From the NCBI GenBank assembly GCA_022448365.1, contig JAKVCS010000007.1, positions 1 to 64,000 of the forward strand: 64,000 nucleotides of DNA. The letters run 5' to 3'. This DNA is from Saccharospirillaceae bacterium. GTDB taxonomy: Bacteria; Pseudomonadota; Gammaproteobacteria; Pseudomonadales; Oceanobacteraceae. The stretch's first letter is position 1. The number at the start of each line of letters is the position of its first letter. Under the pieces are notes generated by a model. The model had not been told where the DNA came from, ran no database searches, and was given only the letters and a program-made list of their open reading frames with translations. A program made the translations under genes and the position numbers. Below, one piece after another: positions 18,136-25,616 of this stretch.

Positions 18136-19512
18136 ATGTCCGCAGTTTTATTAGCCGCCGATCAAGCCAGTACCATTGTTCCTCTGACAATTCTGGAAAA
18201 GTCCGCTTACGAAAGCTGGCTGGCGGCACAAACAGACGCATGCCAAACCTGGCTGCGAAGCTGTGGTTATAACGGCAATGGCGCACAACTGATTCCCAAC
18301 GCCGATGGTTCAGCCTTACGCGCACTGTTTGTCTGTGCAACGCTGGATAATGTTTTTGCCGCCGGTGACCTTTCCTCTCAGCTGCCAGCTGGCCAATATC
18401 AGATTGATAATATCAACGATACTGATCAGTTAATTGCCATCGCATTTGCCTGGGGCACTGGTGCTTACCGTTTTGAAAAGTACAAAAGCAACGACAAACC
18501 ACAGGCTCAGCTAGTGCTAACCGACAGCGATGCACTGAAAATAGCGCGTGATATGGTGCAGGCAGTCAGCTGGACCCGAGATCTGATTAACACGCCGGCC
18601 GGCGATATGATGCCGCAGCATTTAGCCGCGGCAACCGAAGCCATCGCCGGGCAATTTGGCGCCAGCGTGACACAGGTTGTTGGTGACGATTTATTAACTG
18701 AAAACTATCCAACCATTCATGCTGTTGGCCGCGCCAGCGATCATGCACCGCGATTAATTGATCTGCGCTGGGGCAAAAGCTCAGACCCGAAAGTTACCCT
18801 GGTGGGTAAAGGCGTTTGCTTTGATAGCGGCGGCCTTGATTTAAAACCCGCCGCGGCCATGCGTCTGATGAAAAAAGATATGGGGGGCGCGGCTCAGGTA
18901 TTGGGCCTGGCGTACTTAATCATGTCGCAGCAGTTGCCGGTGAATTTGCGGGTATTAATTCCGGCGGTTGAGAATGCCGTCAGTGCCAATGCTTTCCGTC
19001 CGGGTGATGTTATCACCACCCGCAAAGGCACCACCGTTGAAATTGACAACACCGACGCAGAGGGTCGCCTGGTGTTGTGTGATGCGCTCACCGAAGCGGT
19101 TGGCGATCAGCCAGAAATCATTTTCGATTTTGCAACATTAACCGGTGCCTGTCGCGTCGCACTGGGTACTGAACTGCCGGGTTTCTTTACCAACCAAATG
19201 CAGCTGGCCAGTGATTTAATGCAGCAAGGCAATAAAGTTACTGACCCGGTTTGGCAACTGCCGTTGCACACGCCTTACAACGATATGTTAAAAAGTGACG
19301 TCGCGGATATGGTGAACTCGGTACCCGGACCGTTTGGCGGTGCGATTACGGCGGCTCTGTACCTGGAGCACTTTGTGGACGATACGCCGTGGGTGCACTT
19401 TGACGTCATGGCCTGGAACCAGCGCAAATTACCAGGACGTCCGACCGGTGGAGAAGCAATGGGAATCCGTGCTGTTTTCTCTTATCTGCAAAACCGTTTT
19501 AACGCTGAATAA
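18136..19512 (+). CDS. M17-family leucyl aminopeptidase
   Basis: This is a cytoplasmic metallo-aminopeptidase with two metals per site. The 458-aa protein has the family core: GKGVCFDSGGLDLKPAAAM, KKDMGGAA and the signature NTDAEGRLVLCDAL, containing metal-binding Asp, Glu and Lys residues. It is shorter at the N-terminus than PepA, like the PepB/small M17 group. ATG at 18136 has AGGAG upstream; the open frame extends further 5' into mbn operon DNA but without homology. The stop overlaps the start of the next gene (TAATG). Confidence 0.9.
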   Translation: MSAVLLAADQASTIVPLTILEKSAYESWLAAQTDACQTWLRSCGYNGNGAQLIPNADGSALRALFVCATLDNVFAAGDLSSQLPAGQYQIDNINDTDQLIAIAFAWGTGAYRFEKYKSNDKPQAQLVLTDSDALKIARDMVQAVSWTRDLINTPAGDMMPQHLAAATEAIAGQFGASVTQVVGDDLLTENYPTIHAVGRASDHAPRLIDLRWGKSSDPKVTLVGKGVCFDSGGLDLKPAAAMRLMKKDMGGAAQVLGLAYLIMSQQLPVNLRVLIPAVENAVSANAFRPGDVITTRKGTTVEIDNTDAEGRLVLCDALTEAVGDQPEIIFDFATLTGACRVALGTELPGFFTNQMQLASDLMQQGNKVTDPVWQLPLHTPYNDMLKSDVADMVNSVPGPFGGAITAALYLEHFVDDTPWVHFDVMAWNQRKLPGRPTGGEAMGIRAVFSYLQNRFNAE

Positions 19513-20171
19513 TGCCCGATTTAACGCAACTTCTTTTTGGCCAACAACATCTCAGCGCTGAACAGGTGTTGTACTGGTCAACCATGTTTGCCTCGGTCTT
19601 TACCGGGGCGGCTGCCGTACTGGACGCCCGCGGTAAACAATTCGATTTATTCGGTGTGATGATCATCGCCTTCAGTGCCGCTCTGGGTGGCGGAACCTTA
19701 CGCGATGTGATTCTGGATCGTGATGTGTTCTGGGTACACGACGACAGTTATCTGGTGTTCACCTGGCTCGGGGCGATTTTCACTTTCTACCTGGCCCGCT
19801 CCATTCGCCTGTCCAGTCGCTGGTTTATTGTACCGGATGCTGCAGGGTTGGGATTGTATACGGTGGCTGGCACTCAGGCTGCGCTGGCGTTAGAAGTCAG
19901 TTGGCTGGTTGCCAGTTTTATGGGGGTATTAACCGGTGTCGCCGGCGGTATTTTGCGCGATATTTTATTAAACGAAATCCCGGTGGTTTTCCGTAGTGAA
20001 CACACACTGTATGCCACTGTTGCCTGGGTTGGTTCACTGATATTAATTGTTATGAACGAGTATCAGATCAGTCAGGCGGTGTCTGCCGCGGTGGTGATTG
20101 GTTTTATTTTTATAACCCGACTGATGGCGATTCGCTGGAATCTGGTTTTACCGGAGTATCGTGAGAAATAG
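19512..20171 (+). CDS. TRIC-type (UPF0126/YicG) cation channel family membrane protein
   Basis: The 219-aa protein has about seven membrane helices built from two related halves. Each has the family signature: GGGTLRDVILD in the first and AGGILRDILLNEIP in the second. The family includes prokaryotic trimeric intracellular cation channels; physiological role in bacteria is unclear. Its ATG overlaps the stop of the aminopeptidase gene, so the two are co-translated. Confidence 0.87.
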   Translation: MPDLTQLLFGQQHLSAEQVLYWSTMFASVFTGAAAVLDARGKQFDLFGVMIIAFSAALGGGTLRDVILDRDVFWVHDDSYLVFTWLGAIFTFYLARSIRLSSRWFIVPDAAGLGLYTVAGTQAALALEVSWLVASFMGVLTGVAGGILRDILLNEIPVVFRSEHTLYATVAWVGSLILIVMNEYQISQAVSAAVVIGFIFITRLMAIRWNLVLPEYREK

Positions 20172-20210
20172 AGCGTTGGGCCACAACGCTTTAAGGCGGT
20201 CTTTGCCTGA

Positions 20211-20384
20211 GTTTCTTATGATCAAAAATCGAGGCTTAATCAGAACCAGTTTGAACTGAATAGCGCCTATCGTGATATCAGTAAAGACATTAGCCAGCTG
20301 GTGATCGGGCCATCACTTCAAAGCATATTCTGGTATCGGCATGGGGATGAATGTTTATTGTGTTCAATAAATTCATCCTTTTAA
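20211..20384 (+). pseudogene. Possible gene remnant
   Basis: A 57-codon frame without a usable start codon has protein-like composition (for example NSAYRDISKDISQLVIGP). It lies in the gap between the TRIC gene and the barrel protein gene. I do not recognise the family, and it could be chance. Confidence 0.2.
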
Positions 20385-20464
20385 GTTGACGCGATTGATA
20401 TTTACTTCTGGTTCCTTTACCTTGCGCGCCGTTTAACAGACATTACTTTGTAAGGAATCAATGT

Positions 20465-20995
20465 ATGAATTTGTCTCGCCTATTAATGATCATTCTTCTG
20501 TTCACTTCCCCATTTACTCTGGCTGAAGTTACCGATAATAAATCTGGTGGTTCAATGGGCTTAGGGCTTGGTATTCCCTATGGCGGTATCGGCCTAAACT
20601 ACGCTCACACCGTTGGTGAAAAGGTCGACGCATTTGCTGCAGTGGGCGCAGCATTCGGATTGGGTTGGGCGTTAGGGGCCCGCATTTTCCCGGAGGCAGG
20701 TCCTTCTGGTGTTCGTTTTTCAGCGTTTTATGGCACTAACGGAGTGCTGGAGACTTCTGATTGTGGCAGCTCCTCTTTTCGCAGCTTCTGTGATCAAACT
20801 CTGAAAAATTATCATGGTATGAATCTTGGTTTGGGCTGGGGTAGACGCGGATACTCATCTGGCTGGGATATCGATCTGGTATTCATCGTTACCAGTGGAG
20901 TATTTGATGCAATTGATAAGGCGGAAGAGGATGGCTTAGTTATTACCGATGATAATAACAGTCGGGTAAAACTATCATTTGGTTATCACTGGTAA
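20465..20995 (+). CDS. Small outer-membrane beta-barrel protein, unknown function
   Basis: The 176-aa protein starts with a signal peptide (LLMIILLFTSPFTLAEV). Glycine-rich amphipathic strands follow (GLGLGIPYGGIGLNYAH; FGLGWALGARIF), and the end is SFGYHW with a terminal aromatic residue, typical of 8-stranded barrels. TAAGGA precedes the ATG. I do not recognise a specific family. Confidence 0.6.
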   Translation: MNLSRLLMIILLFTSPFTLAEVTDNKSGGSMGLGLGIPYGGIGLNYAHTVGEKVDAFAAVGAAFGLGWALGARIFPEAGPSGVRFSAFYGTNGVLETSDCGSSSFRSFCDQTLKNYHGMNLGLGWGRRGYSSGWDIDLVFIVTSGVFDAIDKAEEDGLVITDDNNSRVKLSFGYHW

Positions 20996-21003
20996 TCTGT
21001 AAA

Positions 21004-21036
21004 TTCAGGAAACGGTTATACATACCGTTTCCTGAA
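21004..21036. terminator. bidirectional hairpin between convergent genes
   Basis: TTCAGGAAACGGT and ACCGTTTCCTGAA form a perfect 13-bp stem with a 7-nt loop. It separates the barrel gene (+) from carbonic anhydrase (-). Confidence 0.75.
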
Positions 21037-21044
21037 ATTCTGGT

Positions 21045-21722
21045 CTACTTCGAGAAAAACCGTCGCTCATTCACCGCAGTAACCTCAGCCGCATACAGCT
21101 CCTGAAAATCGGTGAAAGGGCCACCGTCGCTGCAACGTATCTCGCCTTTTTCAATATCGTATACCCAGCCGTGCAAACGCACTTTGCCAGTTGCTAATTT
21201 AGCGGCAACTGCCGGGTGAGTACGCAAATGCTGAAGCTGCTGTAAAACGTTTTCTTCAATCGCTTCGCCAAGATGCTCATGACCAATACACGCTTCGCTA
21301 TCAATACCGTTACGTTCACGAACAATCTCCATCGCGCTGCGACAGTGACTTAACCATTCTTTCACGTGCGGCAGGCCTTTCAATTGCTCAACGTTTAAAG
21401 CACCTTTTATCGCACCGCAATCGGTATGACCACAGATCACAATGTCTTCAACGCCCAGCACCGCCACGGCATATTCTACCGATGCCGTCATACCACCTGT
21501 TTCGGTGCTGTGGGGAGGAATGATGTTACCGGCGTTGCGGCAGATGAACAGATCGCCGGGGTCGGCGCTGGTGACCAGGTTAGGGTCAATACGAGAGTCG
21601 GAACAGGTAATGAATAAAACATGCGGGCTCTGACCATTTGCCAGTGTGCCGAACAGGTCTTTGCGCTCCGGATAGACCTTCTCACGGAAGTTCAGAACGC
21701 CTTCGATAATCTTTAAATCCAC
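21045..21722 (-). CDS. can: Beta-class carbonic anhydrase
   Basis: This zinc enzyme interconverts CO2 and bicarbonate for carboxylation reactions in the cytoplasm. The 225-aa protein has the zinc ligands Cys40 (in TCSDSRIDP), His99 and Cys102 (in GHTDCGAIKG), and the Asp42/Arg44 catalytic dyad. The start is GTG with AAGGTGAG upstream. A LysR gene of CbbR-like type lies divergently across 250 bp and may regulate it. Confidence 0.93.
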   Translation of the reverse strand: MDLKIIEGVLNFREKVYPERKDLFGTLANGQSPHVLFITCSDSRIDPNLVTSADPGDLFICRNAGNIIPPHSTETGGMTASVEYAVAVLGVEDIVICGHTDCGAIKGALNVEQLKGLPHVKEWLSHCRSAMEIVRERNGIDSEACIGHEHLGEAIEENVLQQLQHLRTHPAVAAKLATGKVRLHGWVYDIEKGEIRCSDGGPFTDFQELYAAEVTAVNERRFFSK

Positions 21723-21972
21723 AGTGTTCTCACCTTTTATCGCTGTTATATCCCTTAATTTTTAAGGGCTATTTTATCTGTGGAGAATAAGCATACGTGA
21801 TTTTACTGAGCGAACCCAGCGACATTAGCCCAACTTTATTAAAGTCAGGGAAAGAGTGATTTTTCGAGAATACTGCCTCAAAGAACACCACAGCCGCACG
21901 ACTCTGCATTAGTTGTAACAAATAGCCTTTCTGAATAGCATAAACCTTACTTTATAGATATCTGGAGTCGTT

Positions 21973-22929
21973 ATGCCTCTGACCGTTCAGCGTCTGGTAA
22001 ATCGCTTAAGTCTGCGCCAGCTGCAATTGTTTCAGGCCGTTGATCAACAAGGAGGTTATGGTAAAGCGGCTGAATTACTGGGCCTGACTCAGCCTGCAGT
22101 CAGCGCGCAGGTCAAACAGCTTGAAGAAACACTGAATCAGAAGTTGTTCGAATACGTGGGCCGCAAGCTTTACCGTACGGAAGCGGGTGACGTGGTTGCC
22201 CAGAGTGTGAATCAAGTATTCGAAGAACTGCGCAATATGCAGGCTAACCTGCACGCACTGGACGGCAATATCTCTGGCGACTTGCGCATCGCTGCGGTGA
22301 ATACCGCACAGTTTGTGGTGCCCTACCTGCTGCAGCCTTTCCTTAACCAACACCACAATGTCGCTACTCAGGTGAATGTTGTGAACCGTCATAACGCCAT
22401 TGAACGGCTGAAAAACAATCGCGATGACCTGGTTGTTATGGGTATGGTGCCGAGTGAGCGACCATTCACTTCGGTTCCCTTTCTCGACAATGAACTGGTG
22501 CCGGTGTGGCGCCACGACCATTCCCTGGCAAAAAAACTGAAGAAGTCAGGAAAGTCACTATCCGCTCAAAAATTTCTCGACCTGCCCCAACTGGTAAGGG
22601 AACAAGGATCAGGTACCCGCTTGGCATTAGAGATTCATTGCCAGGAACACAAACTCAACTTTAAACCCTATATGGAACTTGGCTCCAGCGACGCACTGAA
22701 ACACGCGATCCTGGCGGGTTTGGGTGTTTCGGTCGTGCCTAAACTGGGCATTCAGGCAGAGCTGGAACTGGGCTTATTAGAGATTGCTCCCGTAACGGGC
22801 TTCCCGCTGGTTCGCTCATGGTGCCTGGTGTATCCGTCGGCAAAACAGCCCAGCCCGGTAGCACAGGCCTTTATTAATTACGTGCGAGAGAATGACAAAG
22901 ACTTTGGTCACCATTTAACATGTAGCTAA
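21973..22929 (+). CDS. LysR-type regulator, CbbR-like
   Basis: The 318-aa protein has a LysR winged helix (LSLRQLQLFQAVDQQGGYGKAA; TQPAVSAQVKQLEE) and a substrate-binding domain (ALKHAILAGLGVSVVPK). The N-terminal sequence is closest in style to CbbR/CmpR regulators of carbon fixation and inorganic carbon use. With a divergent carbonic anhydrase gene, control of bicarbonate supply is a reasonable inference. The DUF2805-type gene follows 20 bp downstream. Confidence 0.8.
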   Translation: MPLTVQRLVNRLSLRQLQLFQAVDQQGGYGKAAELLGLTQPAVSAQVKQLEETLNQKLFEYVGRKLYRTEAGDVVAQSVNQVFEELRNMQANLHALDGNISGDLRIAAVNTAQFVVPYLLQPFLNQHHNVATQVNVVNRHNAIERLKNNRDDLVVMGMVPSERPFTSVPFLDNELVPVWRHDHSLAKKLKKSGKSLSAQKFLDLPQLVREQGSGTRLALEIHCQEHKLNFKPYMELGSSDALKHAILAGLGVSVVPKLGIQAELELGLLEIAPVTGFPLVRSWCLVYPSAKQPSPVAQAFINYVRENDKDFGHHLTCS

Positions 22930-22949
22930 CCGATACTGAGGCAAGCACT

Positions 22950-23201
22950 ATGACCTTCACCGCGGAACAACAATCGCGCATTATTGAGATGGCCTGGGAA
23001 GACAGAACGCCGTTTGAAGCCATCGAACTGCAGTTTGGTCTTAACGAATCACAAGTGATTAAACTGATGCGCAGAGAAATGAAAGCCAGCAGTTTTAAGA
23101 TGTGGCGAAAACGTGTTTCAGGACGCACCACCAAACATTTGCAACTACGCAGTCCGGATGTCAGCCGAGCCTACTGCTCCACTCAATACAAGCCCAGATA
23201 A
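22950..23201 (+). CDS. TIGR03643/DUF2805 family small protein
   Basis: The 83-aa protein has the family signature IIEMAWEDRTPFEAIELQFG and VIKLMRREMK...FKMWRKRVSGR. It looks like a small helix-turn-helix fold. The function of the family is unknown. It lies 20 bp after the LysR gene, so it is probably co-transcribed. Confidence 0.85.
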   Translation: MTFTAEQQSRIIEMAWEDRTPFEAIELQFGLNESQVIKLMRREMKASSFKMWRKRVSGRTTKHLQLRSPDVSRAYCSTQYKPR

Positions 23202-23528
23202 CACATCCGGGCACTTAATTCCGCTCTCTTACCGCTGATTATTGCACCTCAGGCATAGTGTTTTGCCCGGTAACACTCACCGAAAGCTCCGGCAACAGAC
23301 TACACTCTGCGCCTGCTTAATCAGAATCGCAGCGCTGAGTGCGAATACCGAGCGATAACAGCCAAGACCATTTGGCTGCCCGCCCCGTTAGTGACAACAC
23401 AACCAGGAATGTATCCCGAATAACCAGCAGTATCCGGTTTCTTCAGATTGGGAGATTTTCTGACGCACCCCACAAGCGGTTCAGTTCGTCCCGAATGCCT
23501 TGCATACATACACGTCAGGAAACAATTT
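23202..23528. other. 327-bp intergenic region, nothing clear
   Basis: I see no gene, clear hairpin terminator or known operator. The promoter of the GST gene is presumably here; a Shine-Dalgarno AGGA lies just before 23529. Confidence 0.5.
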
Positions 23529-24137
23529 ATGATTACCGTACACCATCTGAATCAATCACGCTCCAAACGAGTCCTGTGGTTACTGGAGGAGTTACAACTG
23601 CCCTACCAGGTTGTAAAACATCAACGCGACACAGAAACACACCTGGCACCAGAGAGCCTTAAAGCCATTCATCCACTGGCTAAGGCTCCGGTTATTCATA
23701 CGGGTGAGTTCTTACTAAGTGAGTCAGGTGCCATCGTTGAATACATCCTCGACCAGGATGAGCAGAATCGCTTGCGCCCAGCACGCGGTACCGAAGCGTA
23801 TTATCGTTTTCAAGAGTGGATGCATTTCGCGGAGGGTTCTCTGAGCTTACCAGTAATCACCAACCTGTTTATGAACATGGAAGAACGCTCAGGCCAACAA
23901 GCCATGGACCATTACATCGGTAAAGAAATTGAACTCGACTTCAGCTTTATTGAAAACACACTGTCGAAGCAAGCTTACTTTGCCGGAGACGAATTCAGTG
24001 CAGCCGACATTATGATGACCTTTATGCTGGAAACAGTCGCTGCTAACGGTATTTTGGATAATCGCCCGAATACTCAAAAATACCTGCAAACCGTGCAGCA
24101 ACGTGAGGCTTATCTTAAAGCCAGTGAACAAGGCTGA
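23529..24137 (+). CDS. Glutathione S-transferase
   Basis: The 202-aa protein has a thioredoxin-like N-terminal domain (NQSRSKRVLWLLEELQLPYQ; with FLLSESGAIVEYIL for glutathione binding) and an all-helical C-terminal domain (FAGDEFSAADIMMTF). Detoxification by glutathione conjugation or peroxide reduction is the family role; the substrate is unknown. ATG at 23529 has AGGAAA upstream and gives the normal GST N-terminus. Confidence 0.88.
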   Translation: MITVHHLNQSRSKRVLWLLEELQLPYQVVKHQRDTETHLAPESLKAIHPLAKAPVIHTGEFLLSESGAIVEYILDQDEQNRLRPARGTEAYYRFQEWMHFAEGSLSLPVITNLFMNMEERSGQQAMDHYIGKEIELDFSFIENTLSKQAYFAGDEFSAADIMMTFMLETVAANGILDNRPNTQKYLQTVQQREAYLKASEQG

Positions 24138-24160
24138 TTCCATAGAGCTTCCACACAAGA

Positions 24161-24192
24161 CGCTGATCACGTTGGTTATCAGCGGCTTTTTT
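24161..24192 (+). terminator. rho-independent terminator after the GST gene
   Basis: CGCTGAT and ATCAGCG form a 7-bp stem followed by GCTTTTTTAT. It closes the core-genome segment just before the left attI-like module. Confidence 0.75.
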
Positions 24193-24249
24193 ATGTCTCT
24201 TGGTTGACCATAACGACCCATTTCTCCCATGCAGAGAAACACTGCCATT

Positions 24250-24536
24250 ACAACCAGTATGATTCGGGAAAAGGCCTGATAGCAGGCACGCTTTGCTTTC
24301 AGGCTTGTCCGTATTTCTCTCTGATGATATTTTAAACACTAAAGAAATCAGTGGCTTACGGGCGGTGGTTTACAAGATAGTAGGCATACCGCAGCCGAAA
24401 TAGTGTGCGCGCACGCTTTTCTGGAAGGGAATAGTCTTGCTAAGGAAGGTTTCTATATGAAATCAAATAGTTACACGACCAAGCTCGAAAGAGTCTCGCC
24501 AGAATATCAGGCACGCACACGAATAAACTGTTATGC
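24250..24536 (+). repeat. Left attI-like module (inverted copy at 47168-47460)
   Basis: The stretch 24369-24533 aligns without gaps to the reverse complement of 47171-47335 with 11 mismatches in 165 positions; weaker similarity continues outwards to about 24255. It contains a candidate promoter, the palindrome GTGCGCGCAC (24405-24414), Shine-Dalgarno AAGGAAGG, a leader ORF, and ends in AATAAACTGTTATGC, which resembles the simple L/R site of an integron attI. The first cassette begins at the GTTATGC (24530-24536). No integrase gene lies upstream, where it would be expected. Confidence 0.7.
24305..24333 (+). promoter_or_regulatory. Candidate cassette promoter (Pc), left
   Basis: TTGTCC (24305-24310) and TATTTT (24328-24333) are 17 bp apart. 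The right module has TTGCCC and TATTTT with the same spacing although surrounding sequence has diverged, which suggests selection. It reads into the cassette array. Confidence 0.55.
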
Positions 24537-24573
24537 AGAAATTAAAATCAAGAAAGGATATCTATATGAATGA
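24457..24573 (+). CDS. attI-embedded leader ORF, coupled to the first cassette gene
   Basis: A 38-codon frame starts at ATG 24457, 6 bp after AAGGAAGG. Its first 25 codons match the leader of the right module (begins MKS, contains SPEYQARTRINC), with mostly synonymous or conservative changes. It then crosses the GTTATGC core into the cassette and stops at TGA 24571-24573, overlapping the ATG (24566) of the first cassette gene. This recalls ORF11 in attI1 of class 1 integrons, which boosts translation of the first cassette. That it works this way here is inference. Confidence 0.55.
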   Translation: MKSNSYTTKLERVSPEYQARTRINCYAEIKIKKGYLYE

Positions 24574-25501
24574 TTTAACGAATACGGTTACGACGCTGGG
24601 CAAGCCATACACTATCACTAAATCAAGGCTGGCCGCCATCACGAAAGTATTTGATGATAAATACATTTGTGATCTTGGTTCATTGCGTGAAATATTTGAC
24701 CATATTGCAGAGAAGCTTGCACCACTATCACCAAAAAAAGATCCTGAATTTTCATTTCTAATATCTTACGCAGACAAAACACATCAAGACGGGGTAGTGG
24801 ATGATCTAAATAATCTGAATCAAATCCCAACTGGAAAACAAACAGATCGAGTGGTTATGAGGTGGTCTGTTGTGCATGATGTGAATGGAGAAGATAATGA
24901 TCTTTCTATAACAATTCGGATTTCAAATCCTATAAACCCTTTAGTGTTCCTCCAGGCTGCTTTGTCAAAGTCTCCGAATGAAATTGATAATGTGGAATTT
25001 GAGATGGGGTCAACTTGCGTGACAGTTGATGGAGCAGGCCAGTCTTATGCTGATGAAGTTTTCCTTAGGATTCAAAATTGGATTAATGCAAGGAATAAGC
25101 CCCATGCATTTATATCGGTAGGGTCAATCTATAAAAATTATGAGTGGTATATTGATAGGTTTAATGGCTCAGTTCTTCCTCTATTAGCAGTGTGTGTTGG
25201 CTCTATATATGCTTCAATGAATTTTGACTTAAAAGATCAGTTAGCTGCTACGCCAATTCTAATAGGTATATTCTTTGTTTTGCAGAGTATAGCAAGTAAA
25301 GTAAATACCGAAATGGCAGAGTGGGCAGCCAAGTCAAAGCATATAGGGCTTTTTCAGCTAACTAATGGTGATGTTGATGCAGTAACAAAAATGGCGGCTA
25401 AATCGAAGAATGGCGCTATTAAGCTTATAGGTACTGCAGCTGTGTCGTTTATATTAAATCTTTCAGCTGGTGTAGCGTGCTGGTGGTTGTTAAGTGCATA
25501 A
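24566..25501 (+). CDS. Cassette protein with C-terminal membrane helices, unknown
   Basis: First gene of the left array. The 311-aa protein has a soluble N-terminal part of about 200 residues and then three likely membrane segments (PLLAVCVGSIYASM; PILIGIFFVLQSIAS; IGTAAVSFILNLSAGVACWW). I recognise no family. ATG at 24566 is chosen because AAAGGA precedes it and because the leader ORF stop overlaps it; an in-frame ATG at 24533 is part of the attI core. The soluble-sensor plus membrane layout is common in defence effectors, but this is only a suggestion. Confidence 0.6.
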   Translation: MNDLTNTVTTLGKPYTITKSRLAAITKVFDDKYICDLGSLREIFDHIAEKLAPLSPKKDPEFSFLISYADKTHQDGVVDDLNNLNQIPTGKQTDRVVMRWSVVHDVNGEDNDLSITIRISNPINPLVFLQAALSKSPNEIDNVEFEMGSTCVTVDGAGQSYADEVFLRIQNWINARNKPHAFISVGSIYKNYEWYIDRFNGSVLPLLAVCVGSIYASMNFDLKDQLAATPILIGIFFVLQSIASKVNTEMAEWAAKSKHIGLFQLTNGDVDAVTKMAAKSKNGAIKLIGTAAVSFILNLSAGVACWWLLSA

Positions 25502-25606
25502 CAAAGCAAGTCAATCTGACAGCTTACCCTCCATTTGTGTTTGTGCGAGAAAATCTTCGCACAAACACAAATTCCGTTCCAGCTGCAGTTGCTTGCGCCG
25601 TTATGC
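25496..25606 (+). other. attC site, left cassette 1
   Basis: GCATAAC (25496-25502) and GTTATGC (25600-25606) are the outer core boxes. AAAGCAA and TTGCTTG pair inside them. The centre has a long stem ATTTGTGTTTGTGCGA / TTCGCACAAACACAAAT. This 111-bp folding pattern is that of an integron attC. Confidence 0.87.
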
Positions 25607-25616
25607 ATAGAAAATT

